Below the pieces are notes generated by a model that saw only the letters and a list, made by a program, of their open reading frames with translations, ran no database searches and was not told the origin of the DNA. A DNA stretch of 20,731 bases from Intoshia linei (taxonomy: Eukaryota > Orthonectida > Rhopaluridae). The DNA is taken from the NCBI GenBank assembly GCA_001642005.1, contig LWCA01000677.1, positions 1-20,731 of the forward strand, in the 5' to 3' direction. Every line of letters begins with the position of its first letter. Position 1 is the stretch's first letter. Positions 18,301 to 20,731 of this stretch are shown piece by piece. The position numbers and the translations under genes were made by a program.

Positions 18301-19427
18301 CGAAAATTAAAAAAAAAAGATTATTCTGATAGAGCTTATTCCAGTTGATATAATTACAAAATTTCAACCCTGAAATCTACGCATTCCCGGTGAAAAATAA
18401 TTTTTAATATATTTTTCAAATATTTCGATTAAAATAAAAATTGAAAATGTAAATATTGATCCTACAATTTTAAAAATAAAGTGCAATTTGTAGTCTACAC
18501 ATTTCCAATTATAATAAAAATCTATATAATTCATTCCTTCGGAATATTTTTCATTTCTATGCAATTTTTAAATTTCAAATTCTCATTTTCAAAACATTTT
18601 GAATAAAATTTAAAATAAAAACTAAACAAAAAACTAAAACAACTGTTAATATCATTTTTATATTTATTACAATCCTTTGCAATTTTGGTAAAATTAGACT
18701 AAAATAATATTTTTATAAAGTGAATATAATTGGTATTTTGAAGTATTTATTAAATTGGTATCATCACATTGAAAATCACCAAATAGGTTTTTATAATTTT
18801 ATTTTTTCTGGAATTTATGCTATTTATGAAAATTTTTAAGATTGTACTGTTTTTACTTTATTTTTAATATTATAAACACATTCTGTCTAATAAATTAAAA
18901 AAATGGGATAACTATTGTTTTATTTAAAATTCTTTACGTAAATATTAACAACAAAAAATTAAGATGGAATAATTGACTTTAAAGTAAAAAATAATGTGAT
19001 ATGATGGTTCCACCTAAAACAAATTTGGAAAACACTCCTTTGAAGGATTGATAATAGTGAATAGTAGGATTTTTAAGTTAAATTTTCAACGTGAATTTAT
19101 TTTTTTAGTTTAATGAAAATATGCCCTCGGCAGAGCTAGGTGTTGTTTGTACGTAGTACATTACATTCAACCTAGTATTATATAATATACATGGTATTAT
19201 AATATTATGTTAATGTCATATTAATCATAATAATAATATGTTATTATGACATATTTAACTGTAAAAATAAAATTCATATTATATTATTAATTTATTATTA
19301 GATAAGTCATACTCAAATTAACAACAAAAATTACTATTCTCGTGCATGTAAAAATGTAACTTGTGACGATCAATCTCTTCAAATTTTATGCAAAACTACA
19401 GATTCCACTGGAAACTCGGTATCATAA
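246..19427 (+). CDS. 36-exon cysteine-module gene, 5' incomplete (spliced span)
   Basis: I reconstructed this gene by eye from repeated exons that each follow an AG acceptor, encode one cysteine module, and end as Cys-codon, one more codon, one base, then GT. Joining all 36 exons gives one open frame of about 1,194 residues ending at TAA 19425-19427. Internal exons are almost all phase 1-1, so they can be duplicated or skipped without a frameshift. The product has about 34 disulphide-type modules and a final Ly6-like domain, so it should be extracellular or in the secretory pathway. No membrane segment is visible. The signal peptide must lie upstream of the window. Family knowledge: six-cysteine modules of this spacing resemble furin-like and growth-factor-receptor cysteine-rich repeats. 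Function is unknown. The reconstruction is strong from 9418 to 17383 and somewhat weaker for single degenerate exons such as 5771 and 7274. Confidence 0.8.
381..842. other. Intron 1
   Basis: This AT-rich intron shows one imperfect inverted repeat at about 675-724, with arms containing CAATTATATT and its complement. I see no cysteine-rich open stretch or other feature. Confidence 0.6.
843..929 (+). CDS. Exon 2: four-cysteine module
   Basis: It runs from TTATAG to GTAAGT, a strong donor, phase 1-1, 29 codons. The spacing is C-x13-C-x2-C-x8-C, with Phe-Phe-Asp-Gly before the last cysteine. This is a typical class A module. Intron 1 (381-842) is AT-rich and contains an imperfect inverted repeat at about 675-724. 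Confidence 0.75.
1174..1284 (+). CDS. Exon 3: four-cysteine module with long last loop
   Basis: It lies between AATAAG and GTATTA, phase 1-1, 37 codons, and reads C-x11-C-x2-C-x18-C. The last loop is twice the usual class A length. The acceptor has AAG rather than the usual TAG, and a similar GTTGC string follows an upstream ACAG at 1128, but that copy soon meets a stop. Confidence 0.65.
1285..2459. other. Intron 3 with a possible dead exon
   Basis: This 1.2-kb intron includes a GC-rich patch near 1484-1496, a short palindrome CCTGTATCAGG at about 1568, and a relic module exon at 1680-1778. Open frames on both strands around 1681-2053 show no recognisable domain. Confidence 0.5.
1680..1778 (+). 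pseudogene. Relic cysteine-module exon
   Basis: After ATATTAG, the phase-1 frame reads a cysteine-dense stretch: Leu-Cys, Ser-Cys, Tyr-Cys-Lys-Ile-Cys and, 11 residues on, Ser-Cys-Val. It then runs to TAA (1791-1793). Where a donor should follow the last cysteine and one codon, the sequence is A then CA instead of GT. It fits a class A exon with a lost donor. It could also be an alternative terminal exon, since it is open from acceptor to stop. Confidence 0.4.
2460..2540 (+). CDS. Exon 4: four-cysteine module
   Basis: It follows TTTTAG and ends before GTAATA, phase 1-1, 27 codons. The spacing is C-x8-C-x2-C-x9-C with Trp-Tyr-His-Asp-Gly in the last loop, a close class A match to exons 8 and 9. 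Confidence 0.8.
2636..2731 (+). CDS. Exon 5: four-cysteine module
   Basis: It follows ATTAG after a 95-base intron and ends before GTAATT, phase 1-1, 32 codons. The spacing is C-x12-C-x2-C-x9-C. Two codons rather than one follow the last cysteine, a small deviation from the family. Confidence 0.75.
2962..3045 (+). CDS. Exon 6: module with three cysteines
   Basis: It lies between TTTTTAG and GTAATT, phase 1-1, 28 codons. It aligns with class A except that the second cysteine of the C-x2-C pair is an arginine. This leaves an odd number of cysteines. The Asn-Gly-Ser sequon just before the last cysteine is the same as in exon 8. Confidence 0.7.
3046..3415. other. Intron 6
   Basis: This AT-rich intron has a short AT/GTAT microsatellite at about 3350-3375 just upstream of exon 7. 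I see nothing else in it. Confidence 0.6.
3416..3505 (+). CDS. Exon 7: four-cysteine module
   Basis: It follows AATAG and ends before GTATAA, phase 1-1, 30 codons. The spacing is C-x11-C-x2-C-x9-C with a Tyr-Tyr-Tyr-Gln-Gly turn. It is separated from exon 8 by a 40-base intron, so the two look like a recent tandem pair. Confidence 0.8.
3546..3635 (+). CDS. Exon 8: four-cysteine module
   Basis: It follows AATTAG and ends before GTATGA, phase 1-1, 30 codons. The spacing is C-x10-C-x2-C-x10-C with Tyr-Tyr-Trp-Asn-Gly-Ser, a probable N-glycosylation site beside the last cysteine. The last base is C, giving a Gln codon across the junction with exon 9. Confidence 0.8.
3636..4554. other. Intron 8 with one copy of a dispersed repeat
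   Basis: This 919-base AT-rich intron holds the first copy (4309-4437) of a 129-base repeat whose second copy is in the split-module intron. I see no exon-like stretch. Confidence 0.6.
4309..4437 (+). repeat. Dispersed 129-base repeat, copy 1
   Basis: It matches 6158-6286 in the same orientation with few differences by eye, from ATGACATATGAAAG to TTTTAAATGTG. Neither terminal inverted repeats nor a target duplication is evident, so it may be a duplicated intron piece or an unclassified element. Confidence 0.75.
4555..4641 (+). CDS. Exon 9: four-cysteine module
   Basis: It follows TTATAG and ends before GTAAAA, phase 1-1, 29 codons. The spacing is C-x10-C-x2-C-x9-C with Tyr-Tyr-Trp-Asn-Gly-Ser, nearly the same turn as exon 8, so these two are close relatives within the array. 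Confidence 0.8.
4935..5091 (+). repeat. Degenerate minisatellite, about four units
   Basis: Units of about 36 to 43 bases share ATATTTTGGT followed by TAATAAAA and TTTTAAAACC. The copies start near 4937, 4980, 5016 and 5055, and the second and fourth are most alike. Confidence 0.65.
5275..5350 (+). repeat. Dispersed repeat, copy 1
   Basis: It begins GCCACCATTGTCAAAA and ends AAAATTCAAT, and shares TATTAG and CATAAA at matching distances with 16791-16868 in the same orientation. It is probably a fragment of one transposon family. Confidence 0.65.
5771..5793 (+). CDS. Exon 10: 23-base first half of a split module
   Basis: This tiny exon follows TATTTAG and stops at ATG before GTATTT. It enters in phase 1 and leaves in phase 0. 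It encodes Ala-Ile-Ala-Cys-Ser-Gly-Ile-Met, the start of a class A module. Only when joined to 6519-6582 does it restore a module of the right length (23 + 64 = 87 bases, the same as exons 2 and 9) in the right frame. It could also be a relic; transcript data are lacking. Confidence 0.55.
5794..6518. other. Phase-0 intron splitting a module (intron 10)
   Basis: This 725-base intron starts GTATTT and ends TGTTAG. It is the only intron that interrupts a module. It carries the second copy of the 129-base repeat. I see no inverted repeats at its two ends. Confidence 0.5.
6158..6286 (+). repeat. Dispersed 129-base repeat, copy 2
   Basis: This is the second copy of the repeat at 4309-4437, inside the intron that splits the module of exons 10 and 11. 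Confidence 0.75.
6519..6582 (+). CDS. Exon 11: second half of the split module
   Basis: It follows TGTTAG in phase 0 and ends before GTAATT in phase 1. Together with exon 10 it gives C-x10-C-x2-C-x9-W, identical in spacing to exon 9 except that the last cysteine is tryptophan (TGG for TGT or TGC). In phase 1 it would hit TGA at once, so the phase-0 join to exon 10 is needed. It is followed by a 39-base intron. Confidence 0.55.
6622..6711 (+). CDS. Exon 12: four-cysteine module
   Basis: It follows ATTCAG, one of few acceptors with CAG, and ends before GTAAGT, phase 1-1, 30 codons. The spacing is C-x8-C-x2-C-x12-C. The last loop has Met-Tyr-Phe-Asp, similar to class B modules further downstream. 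Confidence 0.8.
6712..7273. other. Intron 12 with a hAT-like fragment
   Basis: It holds a possible hAT element end at 6754-6795 and a short palindrome, AGGTTAGGGTGACCAACCT, at about 7012-7030. The rest is AT-rich with no visible feature. Confidence 0.5.
6754..6795 (+). mobile_element. Possible hAT-like transposon end
   Basis: It starts CAGTGGC, which fits the CAGNG start common to hAT elements, and continues with GATTTATCCGGATATCCGAT, a subterminal style seen in Ac-like hATs. No opposite end was found. Confidence 0.4.
7274..7354 (+). CDS. Exon 13: degenerate module with two cysteines
   Basis: It follows TGTAG and ends before GTATCT, phase 1-1, 27 codons. It keeps Tyr-Tyr-Trp-Asn-Gly and the second and fourth cysteines, but lacks the first and third (the C-x2-C pair reads Cys-Asp-Gln-Ala). 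Compared with exon 14, 12 bases that carry the first cysteine appear deleted in frame. It may still be translated, as the frame is intact. Confidence 0.6.
   Translation, partial: GLLELYPQTKKFVIKQWIIIGMVCNV
7430..7543 (+). CDS. Exon 14: four-cysteine module
   Basis: It follows CGTAG and ends before GTATAT, phase 1-1, 38 codons. The spacing is C-x14-C-x2-C-x12-C. It starts Gly-Phe-Thr like exon 13, its neighbour across a 75-base intron, which suggests tandem duplication. The Asn-Cys-Thr at the first cysteine is a possible sequon. Confidence 0.8.
7559..8438. mobile_element. Nonautonomous transposon, about 880 bp
   Basis: The left end ACAATAGAAACCGCTTATAG (7561-7580) is matched by the complement of the right end near 8436, differing at three positions, and both continue with TGATCA. 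TTTTATAT directly flanks both sides (7551-7558 and 8439-8446), which would be an 8-base target duplication; alternatively TA (7560-7561 and 8437-8438) is the duplication. No transposase is present. A GC-rich hAT-like fragment lies inside it. Confidence 0.65.
7779..7843 (-). mobile_element. hAT-like end nested in the 880-bp element
   Basis: This GC-rich block stands out from the AT-rich surroundings. On the minus strand it begins CAGGGGTGTCGATTATGCGG, typical of hAT ends. The other end is not visible, so it is a fragment. Confidence 0.5.
8869..8973 (+). CDS. Exon 15: four-cysteine module
   Basis: It follows TTTAAG and ends before GTATGT, phase 1-1, 35 codons. The spacing is C-x12-C-x2-C-x13-C. 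Asn-Leu-Ser just before the last cysteine repeats the sequon position seen in exons 6 and 8. The last base is C, making His with exon 16. Confidence 0.8.
8974..9417. other. Intron 15, mostly a mariner-like element
   Basis: The element at 9070-9369 fills most of this intron and ends 48 bases before exon 16. Confidence 0.65.
9070..9369. mobile_element. Mariner-like miniature element, 300 bp
   Basis: The left end reads CAGTCAAAGTCCTTATTAAC, and the complement of the right end reads CAGTTTCAGTCCTTATTAAC. TA flanks both sides (9068-9069 and 9370-9371), as expected for Tc1/mariner insertion. A palindrome AGATTCTAGAGTCTAGAATCT-like core lies at about 9174-9193. There is no transposase. Confidence 0.75.
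9418..9504 (+). CDS. Exon 16: four-cysteine module
   Basis: It follows TTTTAG and ends before GTAAAA, phase 1-1, 29 codons. The spacing is C-x10-C-x2-C-x9-C. It begins Asp-Val-Asp-Cys and lies 48 bases after a mariner-like element. The Met codons upstream in the same frame lie inside that element, so they are not taken as a start. Confidence 0.8.
9544..9663 (+). CDS. Exon 17: four-cysteine module with long last loop
   Basis: It follows ATTTAG after a 39-base intron and ends before GTAATA, phase 1-1, 40 codons. The spacing is C-x9-C-x2-C-x18-C. The last base is T; with exon 18 it makes Phe. Confidence 0.75.
9733..9897 (+). CDS. Exon 18: two fused modules, six-cysteine then four-cysteine
   Basis: It follows TTTTAG and ends before GTAATT, phase 1-1, 55 codons, about twice the usual length. 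The first half is class B (C-x3-C-x2-C-x4-C-x2-C-x9-C with Gly-Tyr-Tyr-Leu-Asn-Gly). The second is class A (C-x10-C-x2-C-x9-C with Phe-Trp-Ser-Gly). No intron separates them, so it looks like intron loss or a fused duplication at the boundary between the two module classes. Confidence 0.85.
9898..10313. other. Intron 18
   Basis: This is AT-rich sequence in which I see no repeat, element or extra module. Confidence 0.6.
10314..10403 (+). CDS. Exon 19: six-cysteine module
   Basis: It follows TTATAG and ends before GTATTA, phase 1-1, 30 codons. The spacing is C-x3-C-x2-C-x5-C-x2-C-x10-C, a full class B module. It contains an Asn-Leu-Thr sequon in the third loop. Confidence 0.9.
10607..10690 (+). 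CDS. Exon 20: four-cysteine module
   Basis: It follows AATTAG and ends before GTAATT, phase 1-1, 28 codons. The spacing is C-x7-C-x2-C-x13-C, the shortest first loop in the gene. The last base T joins to AT of exon 21, giving Tyr. Confidence 0.75.
10691..11377. other. Intron 20
   Basis: I see nothing definite in this 687-base AT-rich intron. Confidence 0.6.
11378..11491 (+). CDS. Exon 21: four-cysteine module with long last loop
   Basis: It follows TATTAG and ends before GTAAGA, phase 1-1, 38 codons. The spacing is C-x11-C-x2-C-x19-C. This is the last class A module; every later array exon is class B. Confidence 0.8.
11492..12021. other. Intron 21
   Basis: This is AT-rich, with runs of TAATATTA and ATACATTA near 11540-11650. 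I see no gene or defined element. Confidence 0.6.
12022..12117 (+). CDS. Exon 22: canonical six-cysteine module
   Basis: It follows AAATAG and ends before GTATAT, phase 1-1, 32 codons (96 bases, the standard class B size). The spacing is C-x3-C-x2-C-x5-C-x2-C-x12-C with Tyr-Tyr-Phe-Asn-Asn-Ala-Thr, a sequon in the last loop. Confidence 0.9.
12170..12265 (+). CDS. Exon 23: canonical six-cysteine module
   Basis: It follows ATTTAG after a 52-base intron and ends before GTACGT, phase 1-1, 96 bases. The spacing is the same as exon 22 and both begin with Cys-Pro, consistent with tandem duplication. Confidence 0.9.
12266..13316. other. Intron 23, containing a complete hAT-like element
   Basis: About half of the intron is the element at 12429-12966. 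No extra module is visible. Confidence 0.65.
12429..12966. mobile_element. Nonautonomous hAT-like element, 538 bp
   Basis: The left end TAGTGCTTCCGCAAT is exactly complemented at the right end, and similarity extends further inward through ATTCAT, GATTGTTT and ATCGAA. A perfect 8-base direct repeat, GTTCTATA, flanks it (12421-12428 and 12967-12974), the duplication size of hAT insertion. It has no transposase frame. Confidence 0.85.
13317..13412 (+). CDS. Exon 24: canonical six-cysteine module
   Basis: It follows ATTTAG and ends before GTATGG, phase 1-1, 96 bases, C-x3-C-x2-C-x5-C-x2-C-x12-C. A plus-strand open frame runs on through the 54-base intron into exon 25, so intron retention would not stop translation here. 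I prefer splicing, because every other junction is spliced and both sites are standard. Confidence 0.9.
13467..13562 (+). CDS. Exon 25: canonical six-cysteine module
   Basis: It follows ATTTAG and ends before GTACGC, phase 1-1, 96 bases with standard class B spacing. The last loop has Met-Tyr-Trp-Asp, linking it to the Tyr-Trp turn of class A modules. Confidence 0.9.
13563..13917. other. Intron 25
   Basis: This is AT-rich, with AAT-type microsatellite runs near 13880-13905. I see nothing else. Confidence 0.6.
13918..14013 (+). CDS. Exon 26: canonical six-cysteine module
   Basis: It follows ATTTAG and ends before GTAATA, phase 1-1, 96 bases with standard class B spacing. Gly-Tyr-Phe-Phe and an Asn-Glu-Thr sequon lie in the last loop. 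The last base T joins CA of exon 27 to make Ser. Confidence 0.9.
14036..14192. mobile_element. Mariner-like miniature element, 157 bp
   Basis: The ends CAGTCAGACTTGT and the complement of ACAAGTCTGACTG match exactly, and the arms continue similarly for about 15 more bases. TA lies on both sides (14034-14035 and 14193-14194). It fills most of the intron between exons 26 and 27. Confidence 0.8.
14280..14372 (+). CDS. Exon 27: seven-cysteine module
   Basis: It follows ATTTAG and ends before GTACAA, phase 1-1, 31 codons. It has all six class B cysteines plus an extra one four residues after the fifth (C-x4-C, in Gly-Tyr-Cys). The next exon lacks its first cysteine, so the pair has twelve in total. 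An Asn-Lys-Thr sequon is in the third loop. Confidence 0.85.
14489..14641. mobile_element. Foldback miniature element next to exon 28
   Basis: Two arms of about 60 bases are near-complements: the left begins GGCCAGAAAAAATACGT and contains TTTTAGTTTATTTGG, and the right ends ACGTATTTTTTCTGGACA. The loop is short and AT-rich. A second, shortened copy is at 19868. A TA at the left edge suggests Tc1/mariner-type insertion. Confidence 0.75.
14661..14759 (+). CDS. Exon 28: five-cysteine module lacking the first cysteine
   Basis: It follows ATTTAG and ends before GTAAGT, phase 1-1, 33 codons. The remaining spacing is C-x2-C-x10-C-x2-C-x8-C, and the first cysteine position reads Thr-Thr-Lys-Asn. Its acceptor is 19 bases from the end of the foldback element at 14489-14641. 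Confidence 0.8.
14817..14906 (+). CDS. Exon 29: six-cysteine module
   Basis: It follows ATATAG and ends before GTATTC, phase 1-1, 30 codons, C-x3-C-x2-C-x5-C-x2-C-x10-C. It is joined to exon 30 by a 39-base intron. Confidence 0.9.
14946..15041 (+). CDS. Exon 30: canonical six-cysteine module
   Basis: It follows GTTTAG and ends before GTATAA, phase 1-1, 96 bases with standard class B spacing. Phe-Tyr-Phe-Asn-Asn and an Asn-Val-Ser sequon in the last loop match exon 22. Confidence 0.9.
15042..15362. other. Intron 30
   Basis: A 65-codon open frame from 15199 runs into exon 31 in a different frame. It is AT-rich and shows no domain. I see no other feature. Confidence 0.6.
15363..15458 (+). CDS. 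Exon 31: canonical six-cysteine module
   Basis: It follows TAATAG and ends before GTTAGT, phase 1-1, 96 bases with standard class B spacing. The donor GTTAGT departs from the GTA start of nearly all other donors in this gene. Confidence 0.9.
15459..15949. other. Intron 31 with a hAT-like fragment
   Basis: This is AT-rich, with the fragment described at 15761-15823. I see nothing else. Confidence 0.55.
15761..15823 (-). mobile_element. hAT-like transposon end
   Basis: On the minus strand it begins CAGGGGTTCCCACATTTTTT and goes on to CGGCGGACTGG, a style typical of hAT ends. The opposite end was not found, so it is probably a truncated copy. Confidence 0.5.
15950..16045 (+). CDS. Exon 32: canonical six-cysteine module
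   Basis: It follows TAATAG and ends before GTAACA, phase 1-1, 96 bases with standard class B spacing. The last loop has Pro-Gly-Tyr, as in furin-like repeats. Confidence 0.9.
16046..16510. other. Intron 32
   Basis: This is AT-rich. An AG followed by a short open stretch near 16164 has no cysteines and is not a module. I see nothing else. Confidence 0.6.
16511..16612 (+). CDS. Exon 33: six-cysteine module
   Basis: It follows TTTTAG and ends before GTATAT, phase 1-1, 34 codons. The spacing is C-x3-C-x2-C-x5-C-x2-C-x14-C, two residues longer than usual in the last loop. Confidence 0.9.
16613..16999. other. Intron 33 with a dispersed repeat copy
   Basis: It contains the second copy (16791-16868) of the repeat also found at 5275-5350. 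The rest is unremarkable. Confidence 0.6.
16791..16868 (+). repeat. Dispersed repeat, copy 2
   Basis: It begins GCCACCATTGTCAAAA and ends AAAATTCAAT, matching 5275-5350 in order and spacing with small differences. Confidence 0.65.
17000..17113 (+). CDS. Exon 34: seven-cysteine module
   Basis: It follows ATTTAG and ends before GTATAG, phase 1-1, 38 codons. The spacing is C-x6-C-x2-C-x8-C-x2-C-x4-C-x7-C. The extra cysteine is again four residues after the fifth, as in exon 27, and again the next module lacks its first cysteine. Confidence 0.85.
17187..17383 (+). CDS. Exon 35: five-cysteine module plus first half of a Ly6-like domain
   Basis: It follows ATTTAG in phase 1 and ends in phase 0 after Cys-Trp, before GTAAAA; reading on meets TAA two codons later. 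The first third is a class B module without its first cysteine (Ser-Ser-Ser-Asn-Cys). It then reads Cys-Tyr-Thr-Cys, a cysteine five residues on, Cys-Pro-Asp, and Cys-Trp. This order matches the first half of Ly6/uPAR three-finger domains (Cys-Tyr-x-Cys near the start, then Cys and Cys-hydrophobic). The domain is completed in exon 36. If unspliced, the protein would end with half a domain, which supports the splice. Confidence 0.8.
17384..19301. other. Intron 35 (largest, 1,918 bases)
   Basis: This phase-0 intron divides the Ly6-like domain. It contains degenerate tandem repeats near 17940-18230 and otherwise only AT-rich sequence. A minus-strand open frame at 18364-18564 shows no domain. Confidence 0.6.
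17945..18230 (+). repeat. Two degenerate tandem copies, about 135 bases each
   Basis: TCTTACAGGTCAAAAACCCC near 17952 recurs as TCTTCAGAGCCAAAACCCC near 18087. Each is followed by a polypyrimidine stretch, then GAAAA, and later a GAT/GTAT-TTTTAAAA segment. A weaker third copy may lie near 18370. Confidence 0.45.
19302..19427 (+). CDS. Exon 36: second half of the Ly6-like domain and probable stop
   Basis: It follows ATTATTAG in phase 0 and reads about 13 residues, then Tyr-Tyr-Ser-Arg-Ala-Cys, Val-Thr-Cys, Leu-Cys and Thr-Thr-Asp-Ser-Thr-Gly-Asn, then TAA at 19425. Arg-(Gly/Ala)-Cys and a final Cys-x-x-x-Asp near Asn are typical of Ly6-type domains; here the penultimate cysteine of the usual Cys-Asn end is absent. 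Asn-Val-Thr is a sequon. The frame could instead splice at the GT of 19419, giving one more exon downstream; a candidate acceptor (TTCTTACAG) ends at 19844, followed soon by a stop. No GPI-type tail is visible. Weak ATTAAA signals lie at about 19622 and 19642. Confidence 0.65.
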   Translation: MSHTQINNKNYYSRACKNVTCDDQSLQILCKTTDSTGNSVS

Positions 19428-19867
19428 TTACATTAATTACTTATTTATTATTTAATTTATTATGCTACATAAAATTGTATATTCTCTCTACAATCCGCCT
19501 ATTCTGTCGTTTGACAATCATCAATATCCCCATAAATCTTATGAACAAATTCATTTTATCAAAATGGGGTCAAGGCATGAAAATTTCTTAAATCAAGTTA
19601 GTATAAGAGTAAGAAAGAAAAATTAAAAGGAAAAGAATGATTAAATAATTGCATAAAAAATGTTTATATTTTGCCGCCCGCGAAATTTGTAAATGTATTT
19701 TTTGGGCCTCACTCGATATCTGTTTGGACCACTGATCTACATTATAACAATTATAACTTGACGTATTTTCACCTAATGCACACATTAACCTGTGTAAAAT
19801 AATGCCTTTAATTATAATTAACAGCTTTTGATTTGTTCTTACAGATAGTCGAACATTAGTTTAGTTA

Positions 19868-19930
19868 AAGTGGCCAGAAAAATACTTACGGAAAATTTTT
19901 CGGCTTAAAATTTATTCCAAATAAACTAAA
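19868..19930. mobile_element. Truncated second copy of the foldback element
   Basis: It begins AAGTGGCCAGAAAAA after TA, then jumps to TTTTTCGGCTTAAAATTTAT and TAAACTAAAA, matching the left tip and right arm of 14489-14641 with the middle and right tip missing. Confidence 0.65.
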
Positions 19931-19937
19931 AGTGATA

Positions 19938-19992
19938 CAGTATAACCCCGTTTTGGGGCACCTTTTTTGAAAAGTGCCCCAAAGAGCGGGGT
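19938..19992. mobile_element. Pogo-like transposon end with hairpin
   Basis: It starts CAGTATAACCCCG directly after TA, as in pogo/Tigger-type ends. A GC-rich hairpin follows: GGGGCA (19955-19960) pairs with TGCCCC (19975-19980), and ACCCCG (19945-19950) with CGGGGT (19987-19992). The other end is not in the window, or has been lost. Confidence 0.5.
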
Positions 19993-20731
19993 GCCCAAAA
20001 AACTGAGGGTATTGAACGATCATAGTATTTAATCATAGTAAGAAAGTTGATAAAGATTCGTTGATGGGGTATATCACAAAAAATTAAGCATTTATTTAAA
20101 AAATAGATTTTTATACTATTAAAAAAAATTGAAATTAGAATTGAAAATTTGATAAACGCATGAATATCGAGACAAGACAATAACAACTTAATATTTACAT
20201 AATATCTGATAAAAACAAATGTAACTTTTTATCTTTTAATAATTGAGCTATTTCCAATTTTGTGTCATAATTAGAGCCATTCAAACATTATGCTCTTATT
20301 ATGCTCTAAAGTCGTTAAGCAACAATAAATAAATTCAAAATAAAATAAAATGTAAACAAATAAACGCAATTATGTAATTCACAATGATGCAAACTTCTTT
20401 AAGAGCATAACATTGCCAAACAAAATAACAACTTTTTTGAGGTGCAAGAATAAAATTTAGTGCATATGGAAGAGATTTTTTTTAAAATACGCCTAAAGTT
20501 CGAAAAGGTGTCTAAACTAGGCATATTTGAAGGTCAATAGAAATGTTAAATAAAGTACATATATGGATTATTATATATGATTGGAAAGGGAAAATCTTTG
20601 CGTTACAACTTGCGAAATTATTAACAGAATTGAATACTATTGAACGAAATGTAGCGGAATATATGTAAAAAAATATCATTATAATATTCAATAAGCAAAT
20701 AAATATTAGTTCATTCTACATGTATAATATA

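Larger units (their letters stand above)
19428..20731. other. Downstream flank without a recognised gene
   Basis: After the probable stop there is AT-rich DNA with a GC-rich fleck (CCGCCCGCG near 19674), a truncated foldback element, and a pogo-like end with a hairpin. Short open frames on both strands (for example 20543-20668 plus and 19926-20186 minus) show no domain I recognise. Confidence 0.55.

Noticed and set aside
18364-18564. Minus-strand 66-codon open frame
   Set aside because: It lies in AT-rich intron DNA, has no domain, and its Phe/Ile-rich composition is expected from chance.
19388-19591. Hydrophobic 67-codon frame that might be a membrane anchor for the gene
   Set aside because: It is in a different frame from exon 36, has no supporting splice site, and its hydrophobicity follows from AT-rich sequence.
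19588-20186. Minus-strand open frames (65 and 86 codons) as transposase remains
   Set aside because: No catalytic or DNA-binding motif is visible, and they overlap repeat ends and a hairpin.
20543-20668. Plus-strand 41-residue frame with an amphipathic Leu/Glu-rich tail
   Set aside because: It is short, isolated and without a domain; it could be a fragment of a pogo-like transposase, but nothing in it proves that.
1-20731. Ciliate origin, suggested by the Cys-Tyr-Tyr-rich repeat style
   Set aside because: No in-frame TAA or TAG is used as glutamine, introns are long and variable, and the transposon ends are of animal type.

Overview
The window looks like animal nuclear DNA, most likely from an insect and plausibly a sap-feeding hemipteran. 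This rests on strong AT richness, GT-AG introns that vary from 39 bases to 1.9 kb, the standard genetic code (no internal TAA, TAG or TGA in 36 consecutive exons), and many degraded cut-and-paste transposon remnants (hAT-like, Tc1/mariner-like and pogo-like). The species is inferred only. I see no bacterial genes, rRNA, tRNA or CRISPR.

Nearly everything coding belongs to one plus-strand gene. I reconstruct it as 36 small exons from 246 to 19427 (about 3.59 kb of coding sequence, about 1,194 residues). It is open at its 5' end: the first visible exon is entered in phase 1 and no start codon or signal peptide is in the window. Almost every internal exon begins and ends in phase 1, is 81 to 135 bases long, and encodes one cysteine module. 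This is the signature of growth by repeated exon duplication. None of the 35 splice junctions creates a stop codon.

There are two module classes. Class A has four cysteines (C-x8..14-C-x2-C-x8..19-C, often with a Tyr-Tyr-Trp-Asn-Gly-like turn) and dominates 843 to 9663. Class B has six cysteines (C-x3-C-x2-C-x4..5-C-x2-C-x9..14-C), resembles furin-like or growth-factor-receptor cysteine-rich repeats, and dominates 12022 to 17113. The two classes interleave between 9733 and 11491. The last two exons add a different domain whose cysteine pattern resembles Ly6/uPAR three-finger proteins. The predicted product is a long secreted or cell-surface disulphide-rich rod with a C-terminal three-finger-like cap. 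I do not recognise it as a named gene. Its many symmetric microexons recall the layout of aphid effector families such as bicycle genes, but the cysteine motif differs.

The most interesting details are: two separate exon pairs (14280/14661 and 17000/17187) in which an extra cysteine in one module accompanies loss of the first cysteine in the next; one module split by an extra phase-0 intron into a 23-base and a 64-base exon; one exon carrying two fused modules; a probable dead exon at 1680; and four introns of only 39 to 40 bases.

The introns hold small nonautonomous transposons, some with intact target duplications (12429-12966, 9070-9369, 14036-14192), nested remnants (7559-8438, 19868-19992), dispersed repeat pairs and a short minisatellite. 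Downstream of 19427 I see only repeat remnants and AT-rich sequence.
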